Shown here: positions 1 to 11,522 of the stretch, one piece after another
Layout: the number at the start of each line of letters is the position of its first letter
How positions within the stretch are numbered: the first letter of the stretch is position 1
Assembly (NCBI GenBank): GCA_010909165.1
Contig: MU008152.1
Coordinates: 248,001 to 312,000 of the forward strand
From: Anthoceros angustus
Taxonomy: Eukaryota > Streptophyta > Anthocerotopsida > Anthocerotales > Anthocerotaceae
DNA length: 64,000 bases
Direction: 5' to 3'
The notes under the pieces: model-generated
Seen by the model: only the letters and a program-made list of their open reading frames with translations
Database searches by the model: none
What the model was told of the DNA's origin: nothing
Made by a program: the position numbers and the translations under genes

Positions 1-290
1 CACCATCTGACAACATTCGGACCAATTATATGCCATCATGAAATCGTATCTTGAGAACTTGAGACAATATCACCACCTTCACTCTCCTTAGAGCAGCAAC
101 CATCAAATCAAGGTTCAATATACTCAACCAAAGACATGCAAGGTACACACAACTGCCCAACCGAAGACAAAAAGATGGATTGTGTTTCATGTAGCTCTAC
201 CACATATATACGCTGAACGTGTTCCAAAACTCGACCATTGATCCTAAACTCAATCTTATGATCCTCTATTTAAAACATAGATTATTTTCA
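1..290. other. No gene seen; anonymous flank
   Basis: I see no convincing coding signal, RNA gene or repeat boundary here. The stretch is moderately AT-rich and leads into the first copy of the 260-bp repeat. Confidence 0.5.
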
Positions 291-551
291 TAATCTTTTA
301 ATCCTTTCAAGAAATCAAACTATCTTTCTTTTAAGTTTAAATAAATAATATTTCTCATTTTTCTTAAACTCTCTAGTTTTCATCCCTCACGTAGTCATCC
401 ACAAGCTATTTCATAGTTGTGTCTCCACTTTGGATTACTCCATCCTTCATGTACATATAGCATAGATACGCTGCAAAAAGCGTTCATAGAATGTTCATAG
501 AATCTTTGCTCTTTTGGGGATATCTATTTTGTGAAATGATATAACGACCCA
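291..551. repeat. Direct repeat A, copy 1 (~260 bp)
   Basis: This AT-rich block recurs at 3080-3353 with near identity apart from short indels. Both copies start near TAATCTTTTAATCC and end near TATAACGACCCA. Together with repeat B (1370-2130 and 4009-4685) it shows that the first 5 kb contains a tandemly duplicated unit of roughly 2.7 kb. It could be an LTR or part of a non-autonomous element, but I found no TG...CA ends, primer site or target duplication. Confidence 0.8.
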
Positions 552-1369
552 GAAGCGGTAGCAAGCCTGTCACGCTGATCGAGGACAATACCACAGCCCT
601 TCCGGCATCATCGTGAGAGGGTAGGCAGTAAAATAAATTGGAATCCGCTTATGTTGCAACTTCTCCTTGCAATCCGTCTGAACTGGTCATCTATCGTTAA
701 CCCCAAAATTTAACATAGGCATCACTTAAAAGCGGGATCCGGTTTGGGTAATACCACAATTGTGGAATCTAGATTTGGCAAATGGCATGAAGTGCGCCCA
801 GTGGTCAGTGTGATCTTTCAGATGCGCCCACATCCTTACCACAGAAGCACTAGATACTACCACTATCAGTATTTCCTTGATGCATGACACATAGCCCGGT
901 TAGGCCAATGACGTCTCCAATGTATCGGTTGTCATCATTTGCCGCAGATACACATAATCTCCCACATGAAATTTGCGTAGCTTGGGCGACAAGTACCACT
1001 AAGGTGTAAGCATAGCGAAGCGAATCCTATCTTGGCGTCAATTCGAGATTGGCCATGGCCATGGTCATAGCTCACGGAAATAAGCGACACGTTAAGCACG
1101 ACTCACCTTAGCCCACCTAGCGATTGGGATTGTCCAGGTCTCTACCACATGTTGCATATCCTTAGCAGCAACCAGCAGTGGCAGCTGGATCACGTCCAAA
1201 AGCAGTAAAATATTGAGATACCCGACATTGAGCTCCATTTTATGTGTGGGTGGTTGTTGGGCTGAGTGTGCTTTGACCCAGACTAGCACATGATAGTATT
1301 CCTGCGAGAATTGTTGTATGACAAGAGTGTAGAGGTGAGAGTTTTGATAGGCTGGTTGTTTTTCACGAC
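552..1369. other. No gene seen
   Basis: About 800 bases between repeats A and B. Short open frames exist on both strands, but none has recognisable domain content and all are consistent with chance. I see nothing else supportable. Confidence 0.5.
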
Positions 1370-2130
1370 AATCGTCCTTTGCCCACTACATCCTGACCTT
1401 GCGGGACTAGCCCCACGTTCACACACGAGACTTCCTCGAGTGGTTCTAGGGTTCGAGGCGGACAAAGCCATGACTGGCAGTCATATGCTCCTTGGTGTCC
1501 CTACCCTCAGGGGTGTTGACTCCCTCCCAATGTATAAGAGCTTTACTTCCATGCCCTGTCCAGGTGTGCCCATTCCTCACAGTGACACTAACTTCTACGC
1601 GTCATCTACGCAGTGGCTATGGAAGCATCCTTCAACCAAGTCGCTGATTGATTACAAGGATCCCAAGTGTTAACGTGTAAGTGACTAGGCTTGACCCCAA
1701 ATGACCCTCGCGGTTCGTGGATCCTAGACCCCCCCCTCCTCCGCCTTGCGTTCCTCAATTGTTCCCTCTCCCGCTTTCGCGGTTTGTTGTAAGTTCGGGA
1801 GCCGACAGGGGAGCAAAAAGAGCGTTACAAAGGGGAATTGCACAGCTGCGCACCTTCCCAACCATCATCTTCTTCCCGAAGGGCAGTTTTTAAGAGCCAT
1901 CAAGGCACCTGTCCGACCGTCCAGGAGCAATGAACGTAGGAAACTCCTTTAGCTTGCTTTCGTGGAAGCCTCCAACAGAGACATTTTTGTATCATATTAA
2001 GAATTGTTTCTGCAAGTCCCTTGCAAAATTGGCATGTATGCCACCGCAGCTCCTTGTGAGAAGGCCAGACCAGCCCTCCAAGGCTATCTGTAGCGCTGTC
2101 ATACGTAGCCCACGATTGTTTCTGTCTACA
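1370..2130. repeat. Direct repeat B, copy 1 (~0.7 kb)
   Basis: This segment matches 4009-4685 in the same orientation over its whole length. The two copies differ mainly by small insertions and deletions. Minus-strand translations of both share patches such as GRESTxLRVGTPRSI, which hints at a decayed coding sequence, but I cannot assign a family. The spacing to copy 2 (about 2.64 kb) is close to that of repeat A (about 2.79 kb), which supports a duplicated larger unit. Confidence 0.75.
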
Positions 2131-2267
2131 TGGCCACATGGTAAAGGCTGTCTACATGCAATAGATAGGCAGCATTGCATACGTGCATGCCAATGCAGTG
2201 TCATGAGTCCTCATTTCGCTTTACATTTGTAAGTTTATCCTAAACCATGCTGATGGGTTTTGAAGTC

Positions 2268-2640
2268 AAGGATCCTCAAGTGGACCGTGCGGGGAAGAGG
2301 TTGGGGTTGCAATCCCGAGGGCCGTGTAGGAGTTTAAACTTAGGGTCGCGGTCATGGCCGAGTTTGCACGGATCCCTTTTCCTTCCTTAGTGGGTAACTG
2401 TGCAGGCAAGATATAGACCAGCATTACGGACTCTCTGTGTATAACAACATTAATTACGGAGGATGGGTTTTTTCGGTCCTCAAGCCGTGTCGAAAATTAG
2501 GGTCGACTGTGATCGGGGTATGGCGGATTTAAGCAATGTCGGCCCGCATGGTCCGTTTTCCTTCCTTAGTAGATAGTGTGCAAAAGGAAAAGAGGTTAGA
2601 CCAACATTATGACTCCTGTAGCAATATTAATTGTTCGACT
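2268..2640. repeat. Diverged two-copy tandem repeat (~200 bp unit)
   Basis: Two successive blocks (about 2268-2465 and 2478-2640) share an ordered series of words: 'tcctcaag', 'ttagggtcg', 'ttttccttccttagt', 'agaccaacattatg' versus 'agaccagcattacg', and 'aatattaatt' versus 'aacattaatt'. They look like an old tandem duplication. No coding potential is evident. The stretch 2641-3079 has nothing else that I can name. Confidence 0.45.
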
Positions 2641-3079
2641 TTAATTACTTGGACAGAGGAAACAAAACAACCCAAATGACCGTCCTTCCTTGCGCGCTTG
2701 CATGTCCAAATGGAGAAATGGAGGAATGCGCTTCCTTGATGCCACCCACACATGGATGCAAGGCCATGAATGGCACCGTGACTGCATGCCCACTCCCCTG
2801 AGGCCAAAATCTCGCCACAAGGGTCTCCTAAAACTATAATTCGTCTGCCTCAATCCGCCAGATCTAGCTCATCCTCGCATCCCAGGTGCCTTCGCTCGAA
2901 CCTCGAAGGGCCATCCTTCGAGTTGTTGGTCCCTGCAATTGACAACATGGAAAAATATGAGTGTCAAGCATAACTATGCAACGAGCCGAGTGCTACTCAT
3001 CCATTTTCCGACAAGTGCTGCTACTCAAGGCAAGAATATCTTACCACTTGGCCCCATTCATCTTCCCCACGCCTGCTTT

Positions 3080-3353
3080 CCTAATCTTTTAATCCTTTCA
3101 AGAAATCAAACTATCTTTCTTTTAAGTTTAATTAAATAAATAATATTTCTCATTTTTCTTAAACTCTCTAGTTTTCATCCCTCACGTAGTCATCCACAAG
3201 CTATTTCATAGTTGTGTCTCCACTTTGGATTACTCCATCCTTCATGTACATATAGCATAGATACGCGGTACGTAAAAAACGTTCATAGAATGTTCATAGA
3301 ATCTTACGACGTTCTTTTTGGGGATATCTATTTTGTGAAATGATATAACGACC
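3080..3353. repeat. Direct repeat A, copy 2
   Basis: Second copy of the 291-551 block, with a few extra bases (for example an inserted TTAA near its start). The interval 3354-4008 that follows has no recognisable gene. Confidence 0.8.
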
Positions 3354-4008
3354 CATAAAATACGTAAATAAACTAGTCAAATTTAATAATCAATAATTGG
3401 GCATAACGAGGAAACCCTACTCCTACTCAAAATTCCAACCCATAATGACACCAAGGTCGAAGACATCATCTGTAGTGAGCCAAAGCGTGGGTAGTAGTCT
3501 CGCTTAGTTGATCCATGAATCTACTTGAATTTGCTCTAAATCACTTGGCCTCAAGCTCCTGCACTGCCTTGTCATCAAGGCCAAACGCTCATTGCAAAGA
3601 CATCCAACCTCAAGGAAGTTGAAGAGAGCAAAATCGCCTCACATACTCGAGATTCTCGACGTCACACAGTGCAATGGCCTGGTGGACCATAGCCCAAAGT
3701 TTCGGCCCATGACACTGCCCGCATATTGCTTGATATTTAGTCCCGCCCAAGGCCTTGGGTCTTGTAGCGGCGCACTCCCATTCCGCAAGTTCGCAATATC
3801 TTGTAGAAGAGACCCTTGAAGGACATGATGATGAGGAGGCGGAGCAACAACTTGGTTCTTTCACATACTCCTACTTACGATCGCACACTTCACTGTACTC
3901 CGGCGCCTGTCCATGGGTCGTGAAACCTCCGCCCCTCAAGCGCCCATTACACTGACGCTTCCCCAGCCCCGACCACCGCATGCGGCCAATCCATTAAGAC
4001 GCCTGCCT

Positions 4009-4685
4009 GATCGTCCTTTGCCCACTACATCCGGACCTTGCCCGGACTCACCCCCACGTTCCCTGCAGACTTCCTCCAGAGTCGTTCTAGGTTCCAGAAC
4101 AGGACAAAGCCATGACTCGTGGTACTGTATGCTCCTTGGTGTCCCGACCCTCAGGTGTGTTGACTCCCTCCCAATGTTAAGGCTTACTTCCATGCCCTGT
4201 CCGTGTGCCCATTCCTCCTGGTGACACTAACTTCACGTCATCTCGCAAGCTATGGAAGCATCCTTCAACCAAGTCGCCGATTGATTACAAGGATCCCAAG
4301 TGTTCGTAAGTGACTAGGCTTGACTCCCAAATGACCTCGCAGTCAGGATCCTAACCCTCCCCGCCTCATGCGTTCCTAATTGTTCCCCTCTCCGCTTGCT
4401 AGCCGGTAAGTTCGTACGACGGGGAGCAAAAAGCTTGCAAAAATTGCAGCACCTTCCCAACCATCATCTTCTTCCCAAAGGGCAGCCGAAGAGCCATCAA
4501 GTACCCGTCCGAGCAATGAGACGTGGACTCCTTGCTTCTTTCGCGGAAGCTCTCCAATAGAGACATTTTTTATCATATTAGGAATTGTTTTGCAAGTCCC
4601 TTGCAAAATTGGCAATGTATGCCACCACCGTCTTGTGAGAGAGCTGGTGACCAGCTCCTCCAAGGCTGTCTACATGGCCACGACT
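4009..4685. repeat. Direct repeat B, copy 2
   Basis: Second copy of 1370-2130, shorter because it lacks many runs of 1-5 bases present in copy 1. The sequence from 4686 to 5007 has no clear feature. It is the left flank of the copia insertion, and its minus strand may be a remnant of the methyltransferase-like gene seen at 11.5-12.3 kb. Confidence 0.75.
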
Positions 4686-5012
4686 GTACTTCAGCATGGA
4701 ACACGATAAATTTGCAAGGGGGTGAATATACAAACCCTCTTCGATTGGGGTCGGACCCTCTTGCACGCATGCAGCCCCGTCCGGAAACCGCCTTCTGACG
4801 TTATATTGAAAACAGCGGGGAAATTCAGAAGTTCATACAGTGGCACACGAGATGCCTACAACATAGTTTTCAGTTCATTGTTCTGTTTGGGCACCGGCAG
4901 GCCGGCCCCCTGTCAGGTCCATCTCAACATCCAAGCCATGGACTTCAATGTCCCAAACCACTGGCTGGCTGATTGTACAACAAAGCCCTCCCAGCAGAGT
5001 GCTCCCAAACAG

Positions 5013-5230
5013 TGTTGAGAGTGAAGACCCTAGTATAGGGTTTAGCATAACTCGCTTACGTATATGCACGCGTTAGGGTTAGTTATGTTAGGGCTGTTAT
5101 AGCGAAGGGTCGTGTGTGCTTAGGGGCAACATGTGAAGACCGTATAAAACACAGTTTTGTATTCACTTTTGATATGATGAGAAACATTTGTCGATAGCAA
5201 GTGTGTGTTGCTCTCTCCACATTTTACATA
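5013..5230 (+). repeat. 5' LTR of copia element
   Basis: Starts TGTTGAGAG and ends TTTTACATA. Aligned by eye without gaps to the 3' LTR, it differs at six of 218 positions, and all six are transitions. The ends are TG...TA rather than TG...CA; the boundary is fixed by the AACAG target duplication on both sides. Confidence 0.93.
5143..5149 (+). promoter_or_regulatory. TATA box in copia LTR
   Basis: TATAAAA lies 130 bases into the LTR, the expected place for the U3 promoter. The 3' LTR has TATAAAG at the matching place, which is one of the six transitions between the LTRs. Confidence 0.6.
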
Positions 5231-5242
5231 TGGTATCAGAGC
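5231..5242 (+). other. Primer-binding site (initiator tRNA-Met)
   Basis: TGGTATCAGAGC is complementary to the 3' end of plant initiator methionine tRNA, the usual primer of plant copia elements. It abuts the 5' LTR with no gap. Confidence 0.93.
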
Positions 5243-5270
5243 TTGTTATGCTCCTCCTATCTCTCAGGCC

Positions 5271-5825
5271 ATGATGCTCGAGGAGGCTCAGCAGAGACTA
5301 AAGGGACAACAGGAGAATGGAGGAAATTTCCAAAATGATCGCTGCGCCTTAGACAACGTCCTACACCTGTATGAAGCCAACTATCCAGACATCTGGCTTA
5401 GACATTTTGTAGATACACATTCAGGTAGTTCAGCTGGTAGAGCTAGAGCAGCAAGCAGGCGGGAACGTAATTCTAGAATACATTCCTTATACCGTACACG
5501 CTGCCTTAGTAGAAACCAGAATCCTGATTTGTTCTACAAGCCACCTTCTAGGCAGATTCCTCCCGAGTTATTTCTTCCAGGATCTTCTGGCTCAGTTGCT
5601 CCCCTAGGTCTCGTAGCAGACAATCCCTTGTTTGCACCTGTCAAAATTCAAGATCAGGGGCACTCTTCAAGCCAGAATTTTGAAAAGAGAATCGAGAGTA
5701 CTCTGCAGAAGGTGCTGTCAAATCAACTTATCTTAAGGGATGGAGTAGCCCGCGCCCAATTCACTTTGGGTCAAGCAACCTGCAAAATCAACAAGGCAAT
5801 TGCAAGGATTTTAGAATCGCTCTAG
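5271..5825 (+). CDS. Unrecognised 184-aa ORF between primer site and gag
   Basis: The frame is open from inside the LTR, but the first ATGs beyond the primer site are a doublet at 5271/5274, so I start there. The product is basic in its middle (Arg-rich around residues 50-80) and has a Leu/Ile-rich, possibly helical C-terminus. I recognise no domain. Copia elements normally begin gag soon after the primer site, and env-like extra genes usually lie 3' of pol, so the position is unusual. It remains open while gag and pol in the same copy are broken. It could be a captured fragment, a leader protein, or chance. Confidence 0.4.
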   Translation: MMLEEAQQRLKGQQENGGNFQNDRCALDNVLHLYEANYPDIWLRHFVDTHSGSSAGRARAASRRERNSRIHSLYRTRCLSRNQNPDLFYKPPSRQIPPELFLPGSSGSVAPLGLVADNPLFAPVKIQDQGHSSSQNFEKRIESTLQKVLSNQLILRDGVARAQFTLGQATCKINKAIARILESL

Positions 5826-6356
5826 GAGATGGATCTTGGCCAGGGCTTCTCATCAGAATCTTCTCCTTCCAGAAGAGATTCCATCCTGTGACCAGACTTC
5901 CGCTGGTGGAGAGGGTGAGAGGCACGAACCGGCAGCAGGAGCAGTGGTGACCTTTGGTGCAGACCTGGACAGGCATGAAGCCACTGCTGTCTCTTGCTGA
6001 ACTTGTGTCTTCTTGTTATTGATTGGTCCAACTAACCCGCTAACCTGTCGTTTCACATGAAAGGGACGCGTTAGTTAGGAAACCCTAAAATAAAAAAAAC
6101 AATTGAAACGTTGCATGAGTTTTTGCTAACCTACTGGTCTGTGTTAGGAAGGTCGATGAGGGAGGAAGCCTGTTAGAGGTCAGACAACTTTGTCTGCCCC
6201 CACCAAGCTGTCTCCCCTATCGAACCCCTTGAACACAAGTCGTCAGTCCTAAGCATTCTCATGAACATATAAATAATTGAACGCAGCAACTGGCATCCTA
6301 ACTTAGTTGTTTGTATACTCTGCCCATAGTAAAGAGATAATCTCAGCAAAGTTCGT

Positions 6357-6476
6357 ATGTCCAGGTTTGCTTTTGATGATAGCGATCATAGTAGCGGTCA
6401 CGCATCTCAGTTTTCTGAAGAGGAGGGCGAAGGTGAGGTTGATATAGCATCTTGGCTTGCTTCACAGTTCTGGTAG
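6357..6476 (+). CDS. Small acidic ORF (39 aa) upstream of gag
   Basis: A short frame starting MSRFAFDDSDHSSG and ending in SWLASQFW lies between the 184-aa ORF and gag. It is rich in Asp, Glu and Ser. It may be a separate small ORF, a second exon of the upstream ORF, or chance. No family is recognised. Confidence 0.25.
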   Translation: MSRFAFDDSDHSSGHASQFSEEEGEGEVDIASWLASQFW

Positions 6477-6518
6477 AGTCCTCCTGTCACACGACCCTCA
6501 CCCCAAACCGTCAGCATA

Positions 6519-7320
6519 ATGGCAACCCCATCCTTCACGTCTGATCTCAAAGAAAAAGATAGGTTTAATGGCACGAAGTACCCAGTCTGGAGAGTGTGCA
6601 TGAAAGCCATCTTGATTGCACGTGGTTGCTGGAGTGTTGTGGATGGTTCCTTTTCAGAACCAGATCCCACAATGGGTCTGGTCGACAAAGAAAGCAGGGC
6701 TCACCGCAACGGTTGCTATGCGATTCTCATCAATGGGCTTGATGCCTGCCCCGATGTTGAGTACCCACACGCATCCAAACTGAATCAGCTCGAGAAGACG
6801 TATCAAGTCATTAACATTATGACTAAATCGTTGTCGGGCAGAGTACTACTCACGAAAGAAGGGGATAAGGTGGGCGTCTTTACACAAATTCCGTCACCTC
6901 CGATCACGCCTTGCCTCCTTCAACATCAAGATTGAGGAGGAGCATGCCGTGGTTGTCGAGCATCTTGCCGCCTACTCTTCAACAATTGTCATCGGCTCTA
7001 TAATGGACCACGAACGCCTCCCAAGTACAGCCGGAATCGCAAGCTACGACAATTGATGACATTGCCCTCGCATCGAGGAACAGAGCGGCAGTTTCTCTAT
7101 TAGTGGATCCAAGCCAAAGGCCGAAAAGTCTTGGCGGCTCGGCCCAAATGAAAGGCAAGTAGACTTACTCTCAAAACAGTGGTCCGGGTCTTCTCCACAA
7201 GAAGTCGAAATTGCAACCGTGCGGAATCCTTGGACACCGGGCTCGACGTCAGAAGAAGAAGGCAAAGAACCCCAAGAAGGCTTCCACCAGTTGTCATATG
7301 GACAAGGGCTCGAATGAAAA
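6519..7320 (+). pseudogene. gag: copia gag (nucleocapsid), frameshifted
   Basis: The first 138 codons (6519-6935) read as a typical copia Gag N-terminus, with F-N-G-T-K-Y-P-V-W-R followed by helices. After about 6870 the same protein continues in another frame (FNIKIEEEHAVVVEHLAAYS). A degenerate CCHC knuckle appears at about 7212-7255: C-N-R, a one-base slip, then C-G-I-L-G-H, with the last Cys replaced by Arg. Gag would package element RNA into virus-like particles. At least two frameshifts and the damaged knuckle mean that no full Gag can be made. Confidence 0.85.
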
Positions 7321-7390
7321 TTGACGCCCGCAGAGCAAAGGAATAGTTAGAATATACACAATTTGCCTCTCTATTTCAAAGCATGATAGG

Positions 7391-8480
7391 GATAGTTGGT
7401 ACTTGGATTCGTAACCGCCCACACCGCAAGGATGTAGATTTGTTCTCGTACTCGATACCTCTCACAGGTGTTGAGAGACGAAAATGAGACAGCCGCATTG
7501 AAGGGTGGTAAATGCACCTTCATCTTACATGACGAATCGACTGGTTTTGGAAGATGTTGTATGTGCCAAGGATGGCCAAGAATCTTGTGTCCTTGAGTCG
7601 CTTTTAGCATGTATAGTATGTTGCACGTAGTTCTTGTTCTTTCTATACCACTGCTGTTCCACACAGACTAGTGTTTAGAGGCATTCCAGACAGTGACCTG
7701 TACCGCCTGGATATCCATTGTAAGCCTGCACCTGTTACATTGTCATGACAACAACACCTGGTCAGATGGACTCCAAATTTTTAGCTTCTCTTTGGCACGC
7801 CAGGCTTGGTCACGCCAACAGGGCTAAGATAATCGATATGTCAGCTACGGACTGCTATAGAGAGCCCTTACCACAGTGCTTCAAGGACTTGCCTATTTGT
7901 GAGGCTTGTATCCTGGCAAACCAGAAGGAGCAGCCATTTCCCACTACCCCCGCATAGAGCCACCACGTCCTTGAGTTAATACATGCGGATATCTCAAAAA
8001 TCCATGAGCCATCACTAGGAGGTTCTCGATATTACCTTTCCTCACATGACTTCGCTGCTATTCCCGGACCTTCCCATGCGCTCAAGAGTGACATCCATCA
8101 AGGAATGGCTCCCCGTGGTGCGCAGATGTGGTTAAATGGCTGCACGACAATGGCAATCGAATTTGTGAATGCCTGCTTTGATTCTTATCTAGGAGCATGG
8201 ACGTACGCTTATACTCCGCAACACAACGGAGTTGCCGAGCGGAAAAATCGACCTTGCTCGATGACTCAAAGATGATCCTCTGGGCTGGACTTCCTCAAGG
8301 ATTGGGCGAGGCATTGTCGCGCCGCTACTTACATTCGAATCGGCACAAGTCCAAGGGTCGACCCCAATGAGGTTCTGCAGCGTAAGCCTAGCATTCTCCA
8401 CCTCCGAGTCTTCGGCTCTCGAGCTTTTTCTTATATCCCTGCCGAAAAGAGGAGGAAATTGGATATAGTGAGAATGTGAA
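7391..8480 (+). pseudogene. pol: copia protease remnant and integrase, broken
   Basis: Protease is recognisable only as D-S-W-Y-L-D-S at 7391-7411, where a stop replaces the expected glycine. A pre-integrase zinc-binding region is open at 7745-7957, with W-H-A-R-L-G-H-A and C-E-A-C. The integrase core follows in pieces: a first catalytic Asp in H-A-D-I near 7984 and the hallmark YTPQHNGVAERKNR near 8210-8250. Frames change several times and the centre appears shortened. The intact protein would cut the polyprotein and insert cDNA into the genome. Confidence 0.85.
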
Positions 8481-8491
8481 AGCATACAAAT

Positions 8492-10610
8492 GTGACACCG
8501 CATTCCATAATTCTCGCACGGAGTGTTACCTTTTTGGAGCCTCATGCCTCGCTTCGTGAGCTGCTCCCGAGGGAGTCATTGCGAGAGGGAGCTGATGATG
8601 ATGCAGACCCAGATGAGGTTGATTCTGCGCATGCACATGTCGACTACCCTCAGGATGATGCTGATGCTGCCCCTACCGATGATCCTCCACCTGTTCCTGC
8701 TAATCAAGAACAACTTGTTGGATTAGGACAGGCTGATGATCATCAGGCAGCATCCCTTGAGCATGCACCCCTGGATGATTTTGACATGCACCAAGATGAG
8801 CATTTCGATGATCTCTTTAATGAAAATGAAGGGCATGGTTTTGAGGACATACCTGAACATGCCGAACCCGCACCTAGAGATGATGAGGAGGCACTGGTCC
8901 ACGAACAAGAGCTTAGACGCCACACGCCAGGCGCTAGGTCGAGTGGAAGGAGCCCCATATCGATGAGGGCACACATCCTCGCGGTTCCCTTACCTGATGA
9001 ACCTAAAACTCTGTCGCAAGCCTTCAATGGTCCAGAATCTGCACAATGGCGTGTAGCAGTCGAGGACGAATATCAGTCCTTGATTAAAAATAAGACTTGG
9101 ACACTTGTAGACCTCCCACCTGGAAGGAAGCCCATCTCATGTAAGTGGGTCTTCAAGTTAAAGTTGAACGCTAAAGGTGAAGTAGCTAGGTTCAAGGCAC
9201 GACTTGTGGCAAGAGGATTCACGCAAGTTGAGGGGTTGGATTACCAGGAGACCTTCTCACCTGTGGTTCGAGCGCAGTCCATTCGTATGATCCTGGCACT
9301 TGCTACACAATTTGACCTGGACCTGGAGCAAATGGACGTGTGCACAACCTTCCTCTATGGGGCCTTGGACGAAGACCTGTACATGGAGTAGCCAGAGGCA
9401 TATGTTGATCAGAAGCATCCGCACAAGGTGTTTAAGCCGCTCAAGTGCATATATGGCCTCAAGCAGAGTGGAAGAGTCTGGTACATCACTATACATGTGT
9501 TTCTCCTAAGGATCAACTTCGTCCAAAGTACTGCAGACACAAACGTGTATAGACTTACCAGGGGAGAGGAGTATGTGATCTTGGCCCTTTACGTGGACGA
9601 TGTCATCCTGGCTACCAACAGCCAGCCCTTGCTCTCAGAAGTTAAGTCTATGTTGAGTAGCAAATTTGAAATGAAAGACATAGGTGCACTTAGGTTCTGC
9701 TTTGGAATTCAGATTATCCGCAACAGAGTATATCAATGAGATCCTACGAAAGTTCAAACTAGAAGACTGCCGACCAGCTACTACACCAGCAGCAGTTGGA
9801 GTCAAGCTTACTAGCCTCATGTGTCCGCAGAGTGCTCAAGACAAAAAGGATATGGAAATTATACCCTACAGGCATGCTGTGGGAAGCCTTATCTTTGTCG
9901 CCAACTGGACAAGACCTGACGTGCAATATGAAGTTAGCACAGTGTCTCAGTTCCTGGAGAATCCGGGCAGGGCACACTGGGTAGCCGTAAAAAGAATCTT
10001 CAGGTATCTTAAAGGTACCATGCACCTTGGGATAATCTACAGGAGCAATGGGCAGGATAAACTTATCTTGTCGGGGTCAGATGCCGATTGGGCTTCAGAT
10101 TCGGACTCCCGCAAGAGCCTGTCCACATATTGTTTTCTATTAGCGTCAGCAGCGGTCAACTGGAGCAGCAAAAAGCAGATGTCCATATCACTCTCCTCGA
10201 CTGAGGCGGAGTACAAGTCTCTTACAGAAGCCACAAAGGAGGTTGAGTGGGAGAGGAGGTTCTTACATGATCTCGGGCAGGAGCAAGTTGAGCCGACCCC
10301 GATTTCCTGTGACAACATGTCTGCCTTGGCCTTGGTCGCTAACCCTCGTTTCCACGCAAGAACAAAGCACATAGAGATTCAGCACCACTATATCCGTGAT
10401 GCTGTGGACAGAGGGGTTACCAAGGTAGGTTTTGTTGGGACAGAGGACAACACTGCTGACATCCTGACGAAGGCCCTGCCAAAGCACAAGCACTATCAGC
10501 ATATGGAGGGCTTAGGTATTGGTGATCCACATTACGTAACAATGATGGATGGACTTATCGGTGGTTTGGGAGACAAAGGTGCCCTCCTACAGGTGGTCCA
10601 CTGCCACTAG
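8492..10610 (+). pseudogene. pol: copia reverse transcriptase-RNase H with TAG and frameshift
   Basis: The acidic linker (8492-8960) leads into reverse transcriptase: W-K-P-type N-terminus, KWVFKLKLN, FKARLVARGF, the TFSPVV block, and YVDD at about 9591. Codon 9389-9391 is TAG in the normally invariant M-E-Q-P-E motif, consistent with a CAG-to-TAG transition, and the frame is open on both sides. Around 9733 a short deletion shifts the frame. RNase H follows (SGSDADWASD, LSSTEAEY, and D-N in ISCDNMSA) and runs to a natural stop at 10610. The domain order is normal for copia; only these two lesions break an otherwise good ORF. Confidence 0.93.
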
Positions 10611-11290
10611 TGGTAGAGCCTTTCCAGATCAAAGACTGCCCATACTCCTGTGCATCCAGAGTCCGTCTGTGCCACACGGTGCCAGTTATGAACAGCTAAT
10701 TACAAAGTCGACAGTGGATGAAGCTCCTTGCATACCTAATCACCTGGATGCCGACAATCAGGCCGAGCCGCAAAGAAACTCGACCCTTCCCCGTAGCTTT
10801 AGTCGGGCTTTAGCGTTGTCCTTCAGCGGTGGCGGTCGTCCTACTCTCCGCGCAGGACCTCTGGGTCGGTGTTGTCAGCCGTGGGAAGATTACTTTGCCA
10901 GTCCACAGTCAGGTTGATGGACATCTTCCAGCTGCAAACCCTTATGCACTGCCCAACCGAAATCCTTTCATCCCATCCGTCCTCCTTAGTATCTGTCTGG
11001 TGGCAAAGGGAGCTTTGCCCAAGTTGGGCCTTGGCCGATCTCCCCTTGGCAGCAAGCTTGCTCACGCCGTCGCCACATCGTTTCCCGCCTCGCCTTCATG
11101 TTGAAGGCAAGTAATCGATCGCATGAACAGAGCAAGCTGGATGATAGTTATGAGGGTGGTGGTCTGGAACGCCATTTTTATGTTCCCTCAGGCACTTGAA
11201 TGTGGCGGGTAGCTGCGTAAGAGCGAGCGTAAGAGGATCCCATGGTCAGCAGAGGACAGCAAAGGACTTAGCGTGCAGCTCGTTGCGCTC
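10611..11290 (+). other. 3' untranslated part of copia element
   Basis: No coding feature is seen between the RNase H stop and the purine tract. Copia elements often have such a spacer; any extra ORFs here look like chance. Confidence 0.7.
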
Positions 11291-11299
11291 GAGAGGGAG
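11291..11299 (+). other. Polypurine tract
   Basis: GAGAGGGAG directly precedes the 3' LTR and would prime plus-strand cDNA synthesis. Confidence 0.85.
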
Positions 11300-11517
11300 T
11301 GTTGAGAGTGAAGACCTTGGTACAGGGTTTAGCATAACTCGCTTACGTATATGCACGCGTTAGGGCTAGTTATGTTAGGGCTGTTATAGCGAAGGGTCGT
11401 GTGTGCTTAGGGGCAACATGTGAAGACCATATAAAGCACAGTTTTGTATTCACTTTTGATATGATGAGAAACATTTGTCGATAGCAAGTGTGTGTTGCTC
11501 TCTCCACATTTTACATA
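11300..11517 (+). repeat. 3' LTR of copia element
   Basis: 218 bp, TGTTGAGAG...TTTTACATA, followed by the AACAG duplication. See the 5' LTR for the comparison. Confidence 0.93.
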
Positions 11518-11522
11518 AACAG

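Larger units (their letters stand above)
5013..11517 (+). mobile_element. Ty1/copia LTR retrotransposon, complete but inactive
   Basis: The element is bounded by two 218-bp LTRs and by a 5-bp target duplication AACAG (5008-5012 and 11518-11522). Initiator tRNA-Met priming is indicated by TGGTATCAGAGC directly after the 5' LTR. A purine tract sits directly before the 3' LTR. The internal order is extra ORF, gag, protease, integrase, reverse transcriptase, RNase H, the order that defines copia. Gag and pol are broken by frameshifts, a deletion in the protease and an in-frame TAG in reverse transcriptase, so the copy could move only if helped in trans. It lies immediately beside the methyltransferase half of the broken ParB-like gene. 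Confidence 0.95.
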
